A stretch of 64,000 nucleotides of DNA, taken from NCBI GenBank assembly GCA_016648135.1, contig JADDOH010000505.1, positions 62,001-126,000 of the forward strand, written 5' to 3'. This document shows positions 34,711-47,468 of this stretch, in pieces; the first letter of the stretch is position 1, and every line of letters starts with the position of its first letter. Below the pieces are notes generated by a model. It saw only the letters and a program-made list of their open reading frames with translations, was not told the origin of the DNA and did not search any database. The DNA comes from Agrypnia vestita. Lineage: Eukaryota > Arthropoda > Insecta > Trichoptera > Phryganeidae. A program made the translations under genes and the position numbers.

Positions 34711-35370
34711 GGATGGTTAGAAGCAATTGCTTTTTCGGGTCACCATCGTCGTGCGACGGAAAAGCTCCAAAGGCGTAGACTATTTGATGATTTATTATCT
34801 CCATAAAACAAGTACAACATATACATGATTATGATTAGAAAGACAATGATAGATACTCTAAGGGCCATAGCTCCGGCCGCGGCCGGAAGTAGGTGACAGA
34901 CAGACATGCCCGCCTAGTGCGTGTGCCTCTTTTTATATAATTTATTAATAAAGAAGTCTTGGAGTATGGCTGTGTGAGTGTGAATAAATCGTCCGAAATG
35001 CTGATGGTGCAATGCATTGTCTGCTGTGCGTGTCTTGCTCGTGCCCCGATTTGCTTATGTGGCATTCTTTGCCACTGTGTGTGTGTGACCTATATTGGAG
35101 GTTAACTACATTGTGGTACGAATTCCACACTATTGTTAATTAATTTCCATTGCATTTAGTTCGTCCTAAGTTTATTCCCATTTTTCCAACTCTATTATTA
35201 CTCTACTACGCGCCGCTTGTCTAACCTCCGCTGGAAAGTTTCATTCCCTTATCAATTACTGTATTGTAATGCTCCATTCACCTTATTCCCGACAGTCTCC
35301 TTTCGATATTAACAAATTAAATTAACTTTTATCGCCAAATTTATTAATCAAACACAAAGGTATACAGAAA
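34711..35370. other. Gene-free sequence with a GC palindrome
   Basis: Contains the perfect 14-bp palindrome ccggccgcggccgg at about 34874-34887 and an aataaa near 34949, followed by TG-rich sequence. This could be a fragment of an LTR, but I cannot show it. Confidence 0.35.
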
Positions 35371-35700
35371 AATCAAATTAACAAAAAATATTTGGCAGCT
35401 ACCGGAATTCGAACCACGGAGCTCCTCCTATCCGGCGCGTTAACTTATTACGCTATAACAGCCTCGTACATTTCTGTGAATATATCGACCTTATCCATAA
35501 GTCTCATTTATTAATTGATTAACATATGATCCGTGGTTCGAATCCCGGTAGCAGCCAAATATTTTTTGTTGTTTTGATTTTTCTGCATGTCTTTCTATTT
35601 GTTTAATAAATTTGGTTTTAAATTTTGCAGAACTTTTTTCTGAAAAAGTTGCAATTTCACGATAAAAATGTGTTCTTGAATGTAATAAAATTTTACCGTT
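35371..35700. mobile_element. Two tRNA-derived SINE pieces head to head
   Basis: 35371-35520 is a SINE on the minus strand: leader, tRNA-like part with B box (complement at 35403-35414), then body. 35528-35700 is the same SINE on the plus strand, starting inside the tRNA part (atccgtggttcgaatccc, B box 35534-35544) and running through the body (gaacttttttctgaaaaag). The shared segment forms a long hairpin (about 35371-35424 with 35529-35582). It could be two insertions or a 5' inversion during retrotransposition. Confidence 0.7.
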
Positions 35701-35794
35701 CAAATCATATTTTATTTCCTATGTACCATTTATTTCCACAAGATTAAAAACTACATTTGTAAATCTTGATACATACAAAAAAAACTTCTTCCAC

Positions 35795-35838
35795 AAATGG
35801 AGGAGATAAGTAGATGCAAATACTTATCTCCTCCATTT
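35795..35838. repeat. Perfect 18-bp hairpin
   Basis: Arms aaatggaggagataagta (35795-35812) and tacttatctcctccattt (35821-35838), with an 8-nt loop gatgcaaa. No mismatch. It is shorter than a normal microRNA precursor. Function unknown. Confidence 0.85.
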
Positions 35839-38800
35839 AATTAAATAAATAATTACTTCAAAAATTCGATTCGCTGCACTCGTAGATATTCCTTCTAGAA
35901 AACATGAACATGAAACCTGAAAGTCATCCTCACAGCCAGAAAAAAAAACAAACTAACAAAATCCTTTAGCCATATCTTCAAAGTTTATATATAAATAATT
36001 ATTAAAGTTTATATAAATATACATACAAAATCATAAAATATAATTTTAGACGAATTACTCCCATCTTGAAAAGGTAAAACACAATAAATTGCACAAAATT
36101 GTAAGAATTTTAAATTTATTATTTAGCAAATTCAATTATTTTCTCGCTTCAAAATAATTACTTCAGGATGCTTTGAAAATAAATTTCTAATTAATTCAAT
36201 TTACACTAATTTCAAAAGGTGTTTATATTAATTAAATATTGCTACGAAAAATGCCCCTTCAACTGAAAAACTAAAAAGTACAAAAACTTCAGCAATTCTG
36301 TTTGAATTATGAGCAAATATTTTTTCATAGAAAAATTTATTTCTGAAATAAATTTGACTTATTTTAAAAGAATTAAATAATCACAAATTCTAAAATATTG
36401 AATAATGAACATCGCTTTTTTCAAGAAACTTGAATCAAGAATGGTAATGAGATAGTAAATATAAATAAATTTCTCTCTGTGTCCAAGGTATTCTTGGTAG
36501 ATACATTGTTATGGAAAATAATAGATTATAACAGGGTGAAATACAAATTTCAAAGATTAACTAAATTGATGTATGTATGTACCTTTTATTTCAGAACTTA
36601 CTATAGGAATATTTTCTAGTCAGGTTACTAAATTATATAATTTTCAAATTATTAAAACCATCATAACAACCCACTTATTGGGAACTGAAATTTGTTCTTT
36701 TAAAAGCACTTCTCAAAACACCGTATATCTAAACCTTGATACAGACATATTTCAATTTATAATAAAACTATATGATAAAGTAAAGACGATTAAATCATAA
36801 ATAGTATAAAATTCAATTCCAATTGCTTTAAAATATCCTGCGCAATTCGAAATGAATAAAAAGGTCTGAAATGAAGGAGGGGTATCTTAGTGCGCGGGAA
36901 GTGCACATTAAGGCTCCGAATGCTCCGATATCCTCCCCAGACGGGCTGCATCCCCTTATCCCGCCGTTAGCAGGTCTTCACAGGCATTCCGTTACAGAAG
37001 GTTTTAAAAAGATTCCACCAAGTTGTTACGGCCATTCTCCTGCTGCAGAACACCGACAAAATACTTACATTCACTTTTCAACTGCGTTTTTTCATCTTGA
37101 AATATCTATTTAGTTGGAAACTAAACAACTTCTTTTAAACGCAGAATCTTACGATATTCCGAGAATTCTTATAAAATATGTAAACACACAATAAACTCTA
37201 AATAATGTTTTGTTATCATCACTGTGACTTCATTAATACGATATGATTTGTGTTATATTTTTAAAATAACAAAGGAACTTGAGGATAGCACTAGTTTGGT
37301 ACACATGATTAATTATTATGTACCCTGCCGTTCTGGCAAGAGATATCATGCTTCATTTCACGTCCATGGTTCTCGTTCTAATTTCATGATCAATTCATGA
37401 CCACTGATTTAAATTCTGAGAATTTGTTTGGTATAAATAGTATTGCTCTATCTAAAAAAATGTGTGCGTGCAAATGTTTAGTTAGGTACCTGTGACTCTG
37501 ATAAGTAACCTTATCTTGTTCATTGTTCTAAACGTATTCTAATTATAACGTATTTATATTATTTTGTCAACTAATTTCTTCCACATTGCATTTAAATAAA
37601 TAAATAAATCTTTAATTAACGCGGAGGCAATCCGTTGATTTAATCCACAGCAATTTCGTATCACACGAACTTCTCGACTATGGAACACTTTATACTTGCT
37701 TATTTCCGAATACCCATTAGTTTTTTGCTGGTATTTCGCTTTTATCTATGACTTTCACTAAATATCAATACAAACCGATTGACCGCGCACGCCTTTTATA
37801 ACAGGTTGCGTTTTAGAAATTTCTCATGTATTGATTAAGTCATTTCACGAATGCTCACGTATAATCCTGTACTTTCACTAATTACAAGTTATTTCTAATA
37901 TCTGCTAGATCGTATGAAAGAATTCGATTATGTGTAGTTCTTATTGACAATATAATAATAACGAGCTCTATACGTTGTATAATAACATAAGCCACTGAAA
38001 GAATATTAAAACAATAATAACGATGGTTGGGCCATGTGGTCGGGCCATGTCTTAACAGTCATTACTTAAATTATTGCTAAATAGAAGCTTGAAATGACCA
38101 AAACTAAGATGTTGGGATCGACAAAGGAAACCGAGAATCGTCACAGGTTTTAGAGTCAAACGTAATGATGATGAGGATTCATTTATGTATTAAGTGTCTT
38201 TACTTTTACTGTTTATTAATCAAAATTCCTGAAAACATTTTTTTATCTTTACATGAATCGTTTGTTTGGTTGTTTAGCTGGTAAATAATCAATTCTAATC
38301 ACTTATCTTACATTATAATCTGACTTAAAATAAACATAATAATGAGTTATCAAGGACGTGTGTAATTCACATTAAAAAATGGGTGCAGCTTCATTTTCAA
38401 TCACGGAAAGATCTTCATGAAACAATTGTTTAGGATTAAAGGAACTTTTGCAGTCCTTAAGCAGCAGGTATCTCCCACTGGGATTTATTTTCCAACCCAA
38501 TTTATTCTTGATACGCGCGGAAGATGCATTGCCTATATTTTATTTCCCCTACCTGTGCACTTCTTTGCTGGAAGTTAAATCTTCATTTAGAGACATTAAG
38601 ACTATTTCCAGCTCCAGGAGCGTGGAGGTCTACCGCACGACATTTGACTTCCGTAGTGTACCGACCGTCGTTAATGTTTTTAAAATACGTATTTTGTTAT
38701 TATTAATTAATTTTTTCTATAGATGGATATCGTAATAAAAAACTTTACGTATTTAATAAAATTTGCTCTACCGAACATAAAAGCTGATCCCATCATCTAA

Positions 38801-39733
38801 TCCAATCTAAAACAACCAAACTCACCACACGACTAAGACGTGTTTGTGAATATAAAAATACATCACAAAAATTACTATTATCCCTTCACCCGTGAAAAAT
38901 CACGGAACATAATTTAAGTAGTACTAATGCAAGAAATTCATAGAAACATTTCTTAGCACATAATAGTGAAAAATAAGAATAAGTATATTTATGTGCTAAA
39001 ATAAGTATAATGATCACATACATACATATATGATAGGTATACATACATTATAATTTACATTAATAAAATATACGTGCTAATTTACGAATATATTTTTCAT
39101 ATAAAATTAAAAAAACATTGCCACAAAACAATTTATTTAATTTGTCAAAGTACAAAAAATATATTTATGGTAAAAAAAATTGAATCTTCAAATTTATATT
39201 ACATATAATTATACAAAATTCAGAGAAGATAAATCTTTTTATATATATTTTTTTTACATTATATAATGTAAAAAAAAAATTATCCTATCAAGTCGTCGTG
39301 TGTCACCACGCTTGTAAACATCAACAGACGAAGCTTATAGACTGTCGACAATGCACGTTATTTTGCATGGTGCTGCCAAGGAAGGTCTAATTTATTATGC
39401 TTACATATTATAAATGGAAATAAAGGGGGAAAAAATCCGCAAGGTATTTGAGGATCATGATTTTTAAAAGCAAAATTAGTTACTAGTTATATGTATTTCC
39501 ACGACCTGGGACAGGGTCCAGCCGCCTCCGATCCTTCAAAGACCGCAATCCATCATTTAACAGTTCATTCATATTTAAAGTAGCAAAAAGTGAAAGCAGA
39601 TATCTTCAATTAAATACAAAGTAAAAGTCAAATTAAAATTAAAACTGCCGCAATACTCGCAAAATAGAAAACTAGTCTAGCAGAGCCAAAGCTAATGAAA
39701 TGTACACTTTGTTCCTTCAACAACAATGCTTTA
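35839..39733. other. Long gene-free stretch
   Basis: No gene was recognised. Things seen: a GC-richer patch at 36870-37035 with an 80-codon frame of unknown nature; a segment at about 37729-37960 that resembles 41935-42255 (atctatgactttMactaaa, tgacaatataat); a possible RTE scrap at 38018-38040 (cgatggttgggccatgtgg, reading RWLGHV); and a 95-codon frame at 38448-38735 without recognisable content. Confidence 0.45.
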
Positions 39734-40493
39734 AGCCATGTATTCACTAGGCGACAAATTGTCCCTCAACAGCACGCGCGGCATAGAGTCTACGTGACGT
39801 TGCAACGTCGTGCACTGTTCCGCGACGTCACGCACAACATAGCGCGGCATTTCTACGTGCCGTGGCAACGTTGCCATGCGCACGGTACCCAAGTGAGCTC
39901 ACTGCAACATTCCGCGGAGCGTCAGTACCACGTGCTATGTTTACAAGTGAATACGCATGCGCTGCATCTGTCAAGATGACAATGCGGGGAAACGAAATCG
40001 TTCTTGAACTCATCGAGCTGTATCGATCTAAGATCGCATAGAATGTCCGTCCTTCTTCCTCTTTGCAGTTAATAATTTCGCATTCTCCTCTTTTTTCTCC
40101 TCTTACTTTTCGATAAACTCATTAACATAAACAGATACGCGGCTGTCATCATAATCTCATAGGGCGATATATTTCCGCGACGTCTGGAAAACAATAATTA
40201 TTTGCAAAAACGACCTTGTTTTTAATAATATTCAATTTACTACAGTAAAACCTCGTTAATTTGAAATTGCGACCCAAAAACATTTCGAATTGCGCGGAAC
40301 CCCGTTTTCGCCAAATGAGATACCGCAGCTGTCATCGTAAAATCATCGGGTGACATTTCCGCGACAAGATATGCGAGTCCCGGTGTGTACACGTCAAATG
40401 ACCGCGTCATTGTCCCCGAAACATGAGCGTAGATGTTGATGCGACATGCCGAGCGGAATGTTTCGCGATTTGTCCCCTAGTGAATACATGGCT
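39734..40493. mobile_element. PIF/Harbinger-type element (760 bp)
   Basis: Terminal inverted repeats of about 27 bp: AGCCATGTATTCACTAGG inward from 39734 and from 40493, each followed by a GACAAAT block. Flanked by TTA on both sides (39731-39733, 40494-40496), the 3-bp target duplication typical of PIF/Harbinger. Inside are GC-rich CpG-containing sequence, a short MADF-like coding remnant (39976-40041), and a 45-bp direct repeat (40138-40183 and 40322-40366). The direct repeats bracket a piece resembling a pogo-type end (cagtaaaacctcgttaattt, 40246). Confidence 0.75.
39976..40041 (+). pseudogene. MADF-like N-terminal remnant
   Basis: Reads M-T-M-R-G-N-E-I-V-L, then ELIELYRSKIA, and stops at 40039-40041 where MADF (Myb/SANT-like) domains usually have a Trp. 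ELIELYR is a typical MADF start. Harbinger elements carry such a DNA-binding protein beside the transposase, which agrees with the element type. Only about 21 codons survive. Confidence 0.45.
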
Positions 40494-42258
40494 TTATTTT
40501 ACTTTTAAACCCTTTGTGCAAAAAAATCTTGAAAAAGCTTCCGTAAGCGATTCCACTAAGTGAAAATATTTTTTCTTTCCTCAGTGTCGGTTCGAGAGGA
40601 ATTTGTGAGAACTGGAAGAAGAGGAAAGGGAAGCAGGAATCGATACTCTCCAGCTGTTCGCTTAACGTTCGGCAGGTGTTTCAATATACCGCGACTCATT
40701 GTCGCCATTTGATACGGACTACGACCTGTTCCGCCACGCCCGCCAGCATTGCCCGCCAGAAATAAAAACGAAACAGTATCACGCCACCAGAGTGGTGGTG
40801 AAAGAAACGATTCGTACACAAGGTGTCTTAATTAATAACACAAGCTGAGAGTAGGAAATTTTTTTTTTTTAACAAAACACTAACAAAGTACTGGATCAAA
40901 ATACTTTATTTATTTGAAACTCGGCTTTCTATGCCAATTACCTACAAGCTTCCGGCTGCGGCCTGCTTTGCAACGTGCGTGAACACATTAATCTGTCCTG
41001 TGTGGGAGCCTGCTGCCGTTGCCGCACTGCATTGATATACTGAACAGTGTATCAATGCAGTGCGCTTATGTAAATTTTACTTATTTATTTCACATTAAAT
41101 ATTACAAACGTTAGATTTTTTAATATCGGCCTCACTGGGCAACGTCCGTGCGGAGGTAAATATTTTACATTTTTTTATTTCATGTTTTTTCGTATGTGTG
41201 GATTTTGTTTTCACATTTATCAAAATAAATAAAATAAGAAGAAAGATTCTTAATAAACGCTTATGTCAAAGACATAATAATCTTTCGTGATTTGAAGAAG
41301 TTGTATCCTTAAGTTATTGAGTGAATTTCATATAAACGTAAGCTTTATAGGAACGAATCACTGCTATCTGATTCTGTCAATTTTCGTTTACATTGAACCA
41401 AGTTTTCTAGAAGAATATTTGTCTTTTGTATTTTACAGTACATCCTTTCAAAATAATGACACGAATTTTGGGACAATAATGATCATAGGGTGACCAAGCT
41501 TTGGAGGGTCTCCGTATCAATGTCGAGGATCCATTTTTTACATTGATTCTTGAAGAAATTTCTGTCTGCATTGTTCCTCAACGGGTAGTTTATTGCATAA
41601 CCTTGGAGCCAGGAATAAATTACTTTTCTGACCGTACGATGTAATCACTTAAGTTACTTTTAGTAGTTTCTTGTCCCTCGTTCTTGTTTCCTTGATTTTA
41701 TGGTCAATAAAGAAATGATTTTATTTTCTATGGGTTCAGGTTATTGTCAAGAAAGTGTATGTTGAGTAGGAGTGACTTTTTATATATACCTATAAAAATC
41801 TAGGATGATCTACAACTTTCGGGAAACGCCTATAAAAGTCTAGAAATACCTGGTACAACCAAGAAGCGACGAAAAACTTTTCCTAAACACAAAAGTAATC
41901 TAGAAAGTACGAAAATTTCAGCATTAGGTTTTTTGATAGTATTTAGCTTCTATCTATGACTTTAACTAAACGTCAACACAAACTAACTCTCTGTAAGTAC
42001 TTTTGTAAATTATTTGTCAGTTTATGGTGTACAGGAGCCTTTCTATGGTCGCTTCTTGTTCGTCAAAATAATTCTCTCTGGGCAGCACTATACTCCCGTA
42101 CCTACAGAGACCCGTATTCTAGATATTTCGCGAAGCTGTTAGATCGTTTCATAACTTTGTAGTATTTTCCAATTTAGTGTATAAGGTGTAGAGTGCTTAC
42201 AATTGTCGATTACGTGCAATTCTTTTTGCTTCTTCCAGTTGACAATAATATTTTAAAA
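40494..42258. other. Gene-free sequence
   Basis: A GC-richer patch at 40570-40830 has an 87-codon minus frame I do not recognise. TATA-like repeats (cctataaaa) occur near 41790 and 41830. The segment at 41935-42255 resembles 37729-37960, so both may be copies of one unnamed repeat. The 68-codon frame at 41956-42162 is not credible as a gene. Confidence 0.4.
41023..41064. repeat. 42-bp near-perfect palindrome
   Basis: cgcactgcattgatatactg pairs with cagtgtatcaatgcagtgcg, 20 bp with one G-U and a 2-nt loop. Function unknown; it could extrude as a cruciform. Confidence 0.85.
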
Positions 42259-42546
42259 ATACCCAAAGTACACCACATACTCGTGTAAAAGCAAAGGCAG
42301 CAATATCCAAAAAAAAATTAAATACATGTTTTGAATGCAGTCACCGTGAATAACCAATTATAAAATGTACTGAATACTCGTTTCTATATCTATCCCTTCC
42401 GAAATCATGTTTTCTATAAATTTATAGGCTGTGTTCCTGATAAAATCTCGAATTAAATACATGACAATCCTCGATGACTGCATTCAATTTTTTTTTGGAT
42501 ATTGCTGCCTTTTCTTTTATACGAGTATGTAATGTACCTTGGGTAT
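42259..42546. mobile_element. Foldback MITE of the 7.9-kb family (inverted copy)
   Basis: Inverted ends tacccaaRgtac then catactcg, followed by taaaagMaaaggcagcaata and a run of A. The interior, read in reverse, matches the MITE at 7920-8182 (gaagggatagata, aatgcagtca). The outer ends differ from the 8-kb copies, so these are two subfamilies. No ORF. Confidence 0.75.
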
Positions 42547-44837
42547 AAAAGCAAAGGCTATATTTATGGTAATTCATACTTTCCAGTTCAGAGATCAATA
42601 TAATATTATATGTTGTGTATTCAACTACCATTAATTAATTAATTAATTAATTAGTTAATGTTCAATTTTTTTTATAATTGCCTCGCCCGAGCTACCCGCT
42701 CAATATTGTGCTTTCCTTTGAGATCTTTATTAAATAGTAATTAAATAATAATCCGGCAAATCGCCGGAATCAATAAGGATTGCGGTTAAAATGTGACGGG
42801 AATAAAGGAAAGGAGATGGAAGGGTAGACGAGGGAATGATAATTGTGGACTGTATATGAGATGGGAAGGAACAGAATACTCGACTTACCTGTCGCAAACT
42901 TCATCTTCCTCTATCTGTAACGAGGATGAGGTCAAATTCGATGAATTAGGACATTTTTTCAAAACCTTTTTAGGATTCCGTCCTAAAACGGTTCCTTGAG
43001 GAATTCCAAAACTCGATGTTGAGGCGTTACTTAATTTTTTTTATGTTATTAATCAACTACCCCGGCACCAGATCAACCGTCTGATTTTATAGAATTAAAT
43101 AGAATTAAATAATGTTCCACTTAATCATGTAATAGAAGATACGGTTGTTTTATTGGAAAAACGATTAAAAGGGAGTGAATTTCCACCACCCCCTTCTTTC
43201 TAGGGATGCTGAAATTCACAATAAATAGAATAATATCGTAATTAGCAAATGAGTCCGAAAATATTTTGCAGTGAAGTTTTACGGACTTAAATCATCCCGT
43301 TAATTAAATTTTCGTTATTAATCTTAAGGTAATTTCCTAAATAAAATATTGGATCCATTTTTATTAGGGTTTTCCAGAGTTTTCAATATAGATTACAATT
43401 ATTATTTTGAGTGTTCCCAGATTACCTGATAAAACGAACTCACAAATTATTAGATATTTTCTGAATCACGTGTTATTGTGTAATTAATTTCATTTTGTTT
43501 AGAAAGAATATTTATTTTAATGATATACATATCATTAACTCATTTTTTAATCGTCAATATTAATTTTGTTATTAACCTTTTGCAAGCGGTATAAATCTTG
43601 GTACCAGAAATAATATGGACAAAAATTGTAACAGAACAAATTCCGGTCAACGATACTCGATACGATATGATTTTTCTAATGCGCAGGTACTAAAATAAAA
43701 TAAATACACATTATTGGCTAATCAATGTATTTTTTAAATATAATCAGCAGAATTCTGTAGATATCCTGAGGTAGATAAACTCCAGCAACTAAACTCAATG
43801 GCTGAAACATATATACGAGTACCGTAACACGCCAAAAAAATCCTCAAACGATCCAACTGCATCGAAACAGAGGAGAAATCTGAGACACGCAGGTGAGCGG
43901 ATAATGTCCAAGCAGACCCGCAAGCATTAATAGCCCAGCAGACAGGTTTTAAGAAAATTTTGATGATCTGCATTGGCTATTATCCTTGATGACATTTCCT
44001 TATTTTCTTTGAGACAGGTGCGCACAGAAGCCATGTTGCTAAGAGTGTGGTCTCCTGCGTTTCTCTAAGGTGTTCCGGTTTATTTGCTCCTCAACCGTGA
44101 ACCACGTATTATTTAACATTGTTGTGCTTATAATTGTTTTTTGTAACTTGTGTTTATAAATCATTGCGTTTACTCCATTTACAATTGTTGGTACCATTCA
44201 GCCCGTTTGTTTTTACGACACCGGGTCACACGGCTGCTTTTAGCATTAAAAAATGATAACTAGGTGGCAAATCAGTAAGACCAATAAGAAGCTTTTGCTT
44301 ATAAAACAATCCTGGGTAAGCCCTGGGTAAGTGGGTCTGCCCTCATTACACCTTACACTATAATTCATATATTATAGTTCACCTATTTATGGCTTATCTT
44401 AAGTTGTCTCTATCATTAGAATCTACTTGATTTTTAATTCTATAATATAATATGCAAGGATTACCCTGTCTTAGATGAATAATAAAATAAGTGAAAATAT
44501 ATTAATCAAATTATGCATTGTTTCATAACATTGCCTTGATTGTTATATTGTATTTCCTCATTAATATCAATTATTTCAACACCTCTAATACAAAGTTGTA
44601 AAATATTAAAACTTCTGACTATAAAACTAATGTCATATTTTTTTTGTTTGAAATCCAGATCGTAAAGATGGCTATAACAAACTACTCGAAGTTTGAAAAA
44701 TATATTGAAAGGACAGTCTTAACAAATTACTACATCATCGAGATATATACATAGATATATAGTTATACAGGAGTTCAGTGATAAAAGTACTAATTTAAAT
44801 TACCTAAGATTTTAATTAGACTGACGTGACATAACTT
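42547..44837. other. Gene-free AT-rich sequence
   Basis: A (TTAA)n microsatellite lies at about 42631-42655. I see no gene; the frames at 42793-42999 and 43734-43973 lack any recognisable content. Confidence 0.45.
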
Positions 44838-44890
44838 CTCAGTTCATTTCAGCCTTGCAGGCGGCAAGTTTCTCAGCTGAAATGACTGAG
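44838..44890. repeat. Long imperfect hairpin
   Basis: Outer arms ctcagttcatttcagc (44838-44853) and gctgaaatgactgag (44876-44890) pair with one bulged base. An inner cttgc/gcaag stem closes over aggcg. It resembles a short precursor hairpin but is near the lower size limit for a microRNA. Confidence 0.7.
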
Positions 44891-46199
44891 ACCAATCCAT
44901 TAGAACTGTACCAAAGTTAGTTAGTTAAGGCTAATTGCATTATTCCACCCAAAACACGTGCATTCTTACAATTCTCTCTAAGAAAAATGTTTTCATTAGA
45001 TGGGAGTTTCAAATTAGTTGAGTTTTCTGTGATTGCCATAAATCTTGGTGTAGCGGGTTGCATATACCCTCGCCTCGTTTTACCGTGGAATAATTAGGTC
45101 ATCGTAATATTTCGCTGGAAAATTGAATAAATAATTTTATCGGCGATGTGGAAGATGGAAATAACTGTTCTTAATTACTACTGTATTTTTAGCTACTTTA
45201 ACCAGTTTTTCTTTATTTTGATTTATTCTTGTCACAATTTTTCTATTTTACTTTTTACTACTTCTGATTACTATATTTTACGTTTTTTTAAGTAGGGGAA
45301 CCCGGGGCGGAACGGGGTAGCTGGCGGGATGGGAAAGGGGTGTGGGGATCGCTACCCACTACAGAGATGCATGACCTTCACACAAAATTTTCAGTTCACT
45401 GCGCTGTGCCTTACAAATCGGTCGAGATCGGATTGCGAGAGAGCGCTTAGTTTGGATTTTACCGAAGGTGGGAGAAAAAGCTTGCGAATTCTAATATTTG
45501 CTCTGCAACATCAAGGTAATTACACTATACACCATTCTTTATTTGGAAATTGACATTACAGATTTATTTCGATATATTTTTGACTGACTAAAAGTCATAA
45601 TACTTACATACATAAAAGTCACAATGAGTGGGGCGCAAAAAAAAAAATAATAATAGCTACGTTGACTATGATTGATCTTTAGATTGAACTTTCATAGATC
45701 GGATTAATGATCATGATTGAAGATTGATCTTTCACAATACAATCTTTAACAAGGCTCTGCAAATTCACAAGGAAGAAAGATAAGTATTGATATTGCCACG
45801 TATTCAACGCCATAGGGTTCGAATAAAACAGTTTTGTAAAAGATACACTTTATTTCGAAACAATTAACAACAATTTTATAGTAGAATGTTCGAGCCGAAA
45901 ATTATCATTCTAAAATGGGTTTATTATGTGTCACTTCAAACATAGTTAACTTGGACATGGAAGCGCACACCTGGCGCCAGTGTCGCGCTGAATTTTTGTC
46001 CTTGAGCTTCGTAGACTCCTGAGTATGTTGCCTTCCCACGGTAAGACTTTTTTCTTCAAGATCAGATTATATAACCACGCTAGCTCACTGGCCTCGCGTA
46101 TATGTAACTAACAACAAAATTTCCGAAACTTACCTCATTGTGTTTTATTTCTTGGACACTGACATTTAGATAGAAGATGAAACATGAAAAAGGTTGATA
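44891..46199. other. Gene-free sequence with a G-rich tract
   Basis: At about 45310-45348 a tract has six or more runs of three or four G (ggggcgg, gcgggatggg, ggggtgtgggg), with potential for G-quadruplex on the plus strand. No gene was recognised; the 74-codon frame at 45329-45553 spans this tract and is doubtful. Confidence 0.4.
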
Positions 46200-46640
46200 T
46201 TTCTTCTTCTTCTTATTATTTTTCATCAGCCTTCGTCTTCCTACCCTTTCCATCCTTCCTTGTTGTTTGCTAATTGTAGCCATTTTTTTCCCCCCACAGC
46301 GGCTATATTATCATCGGCCCATCTCTTTTGAGGTCTTTCGATGCCTCTTTTATTCTCCCAAGGTCTCCATTTCAGAACTCTGGGAGGCCATTTTGTAGCA
46401 TCCTGCCTTGCAACATGTCCTGCCTATTGGCATTTTAGTTTCGCTACACAATCCACGATATCCACTACTCTAGTTCTGCGCCTAATTTCGTCATTTCTAA
46501 TTCTTCATCTCATAGGCTTACTCCAAGCATGGATCTCTCCGTGGATCGTTGCGTGCATTTGAGCTTTTCTACACTTTTCTTTGTAAGGGCCATAGTCTCC
46601 ACTCCATACTGGTATCTCATCACTGGTAATACGCATGATT
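46200..46640 (-). pseudogene. 3' end of a second retrotransposon class (endonuclease-RT C-terminus)
   Basis: From the right: YGVETMALTKKSVEKL, then TQRSTERSMLGVSL, AGHVARQD, VLKWRPW and RWADD toward the left. This is the post-RT region of the insect endonuclease-reverse transcriptase family with QRAMERSMLGVS and AGHIAR motifs, distinct from the FGHVERM family at 24 kb. Several stops and at least two frameshifts. Catalytic parts are absent. Confidence 0.7.
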
Positions 46641-47468
46641 CAAAGCTTTTAGGCTAAGGTTTGATATTTAGATACCCACAAACTGATGATGATAATAATT
46701 TACTTTACCACGATGAACAATTCAATGTTCAGTTAAATCTATCAGCCTTGATATTTTTTAATTATTATTAATTTTCTTATGGAAGAGATCCCCCACTAAC
46801 CTACCTGGTTATCAGTGACTTTCTCTTAACAAAGATTTACATCACAAAAATAACAAAACAAATAGACACAAAGAACAAAATGTATGCATATTATATTCGA
46901 GTATTAATAATTGAAGCAAAATATCACAAAAACATAAAATATACTAAATCTGGTGCAAATATACATTATGAACAATATTTAAATCTTCGATCCGTCCGTA
47001 AGTAAAATAAAGAATTCAAATATTGTGAACACGATTAAGGCAATTAGTATTAATTTTATTTAGTTTTGTAAAAAATATATTTGCTCGTGAACTAGTAATT
47101 TAAAAAATATCTCGCTTTCCTTATCCATTTAAATATTTTACAAATAAATATTTTTGGATCTTACGAATATCGAGAGACGGCGGAGATCTCTCTCTTATCA
47201 AAAGCGCGATAAACATTCTACCCTTTCTTAGAATGATGGACTAGTGGAATGGAATGTGAATGTTTGTGCTTTCTTTAGAATGGCTACATAATACGGAAAA
47301 TCAATCTTATACACACCGTGGGGCGGAGTTACCCCGCGAGTGGGATTTCAATAGAATACCTCATTTTCTTTAAACTTTTACAAATCGCAACCCAATATTT
47401 TAACAGACTCGCGGAGAGTCCCAGTGACGATACGGGTCAATCTTGAAAACACAGGGCATGTTTACGTA
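46641..47468. other. Gene-free AT-rich sequence
   Basis: I see no gene, RNA or clear repeat here. Confidence 0.45.

Noticed and set aside
38010..38170. RTE fragment reading RWLGHV
   Set aside because: Only one six-residue motif matches and the flanking text gives no further blocks, so it is left as a remark.
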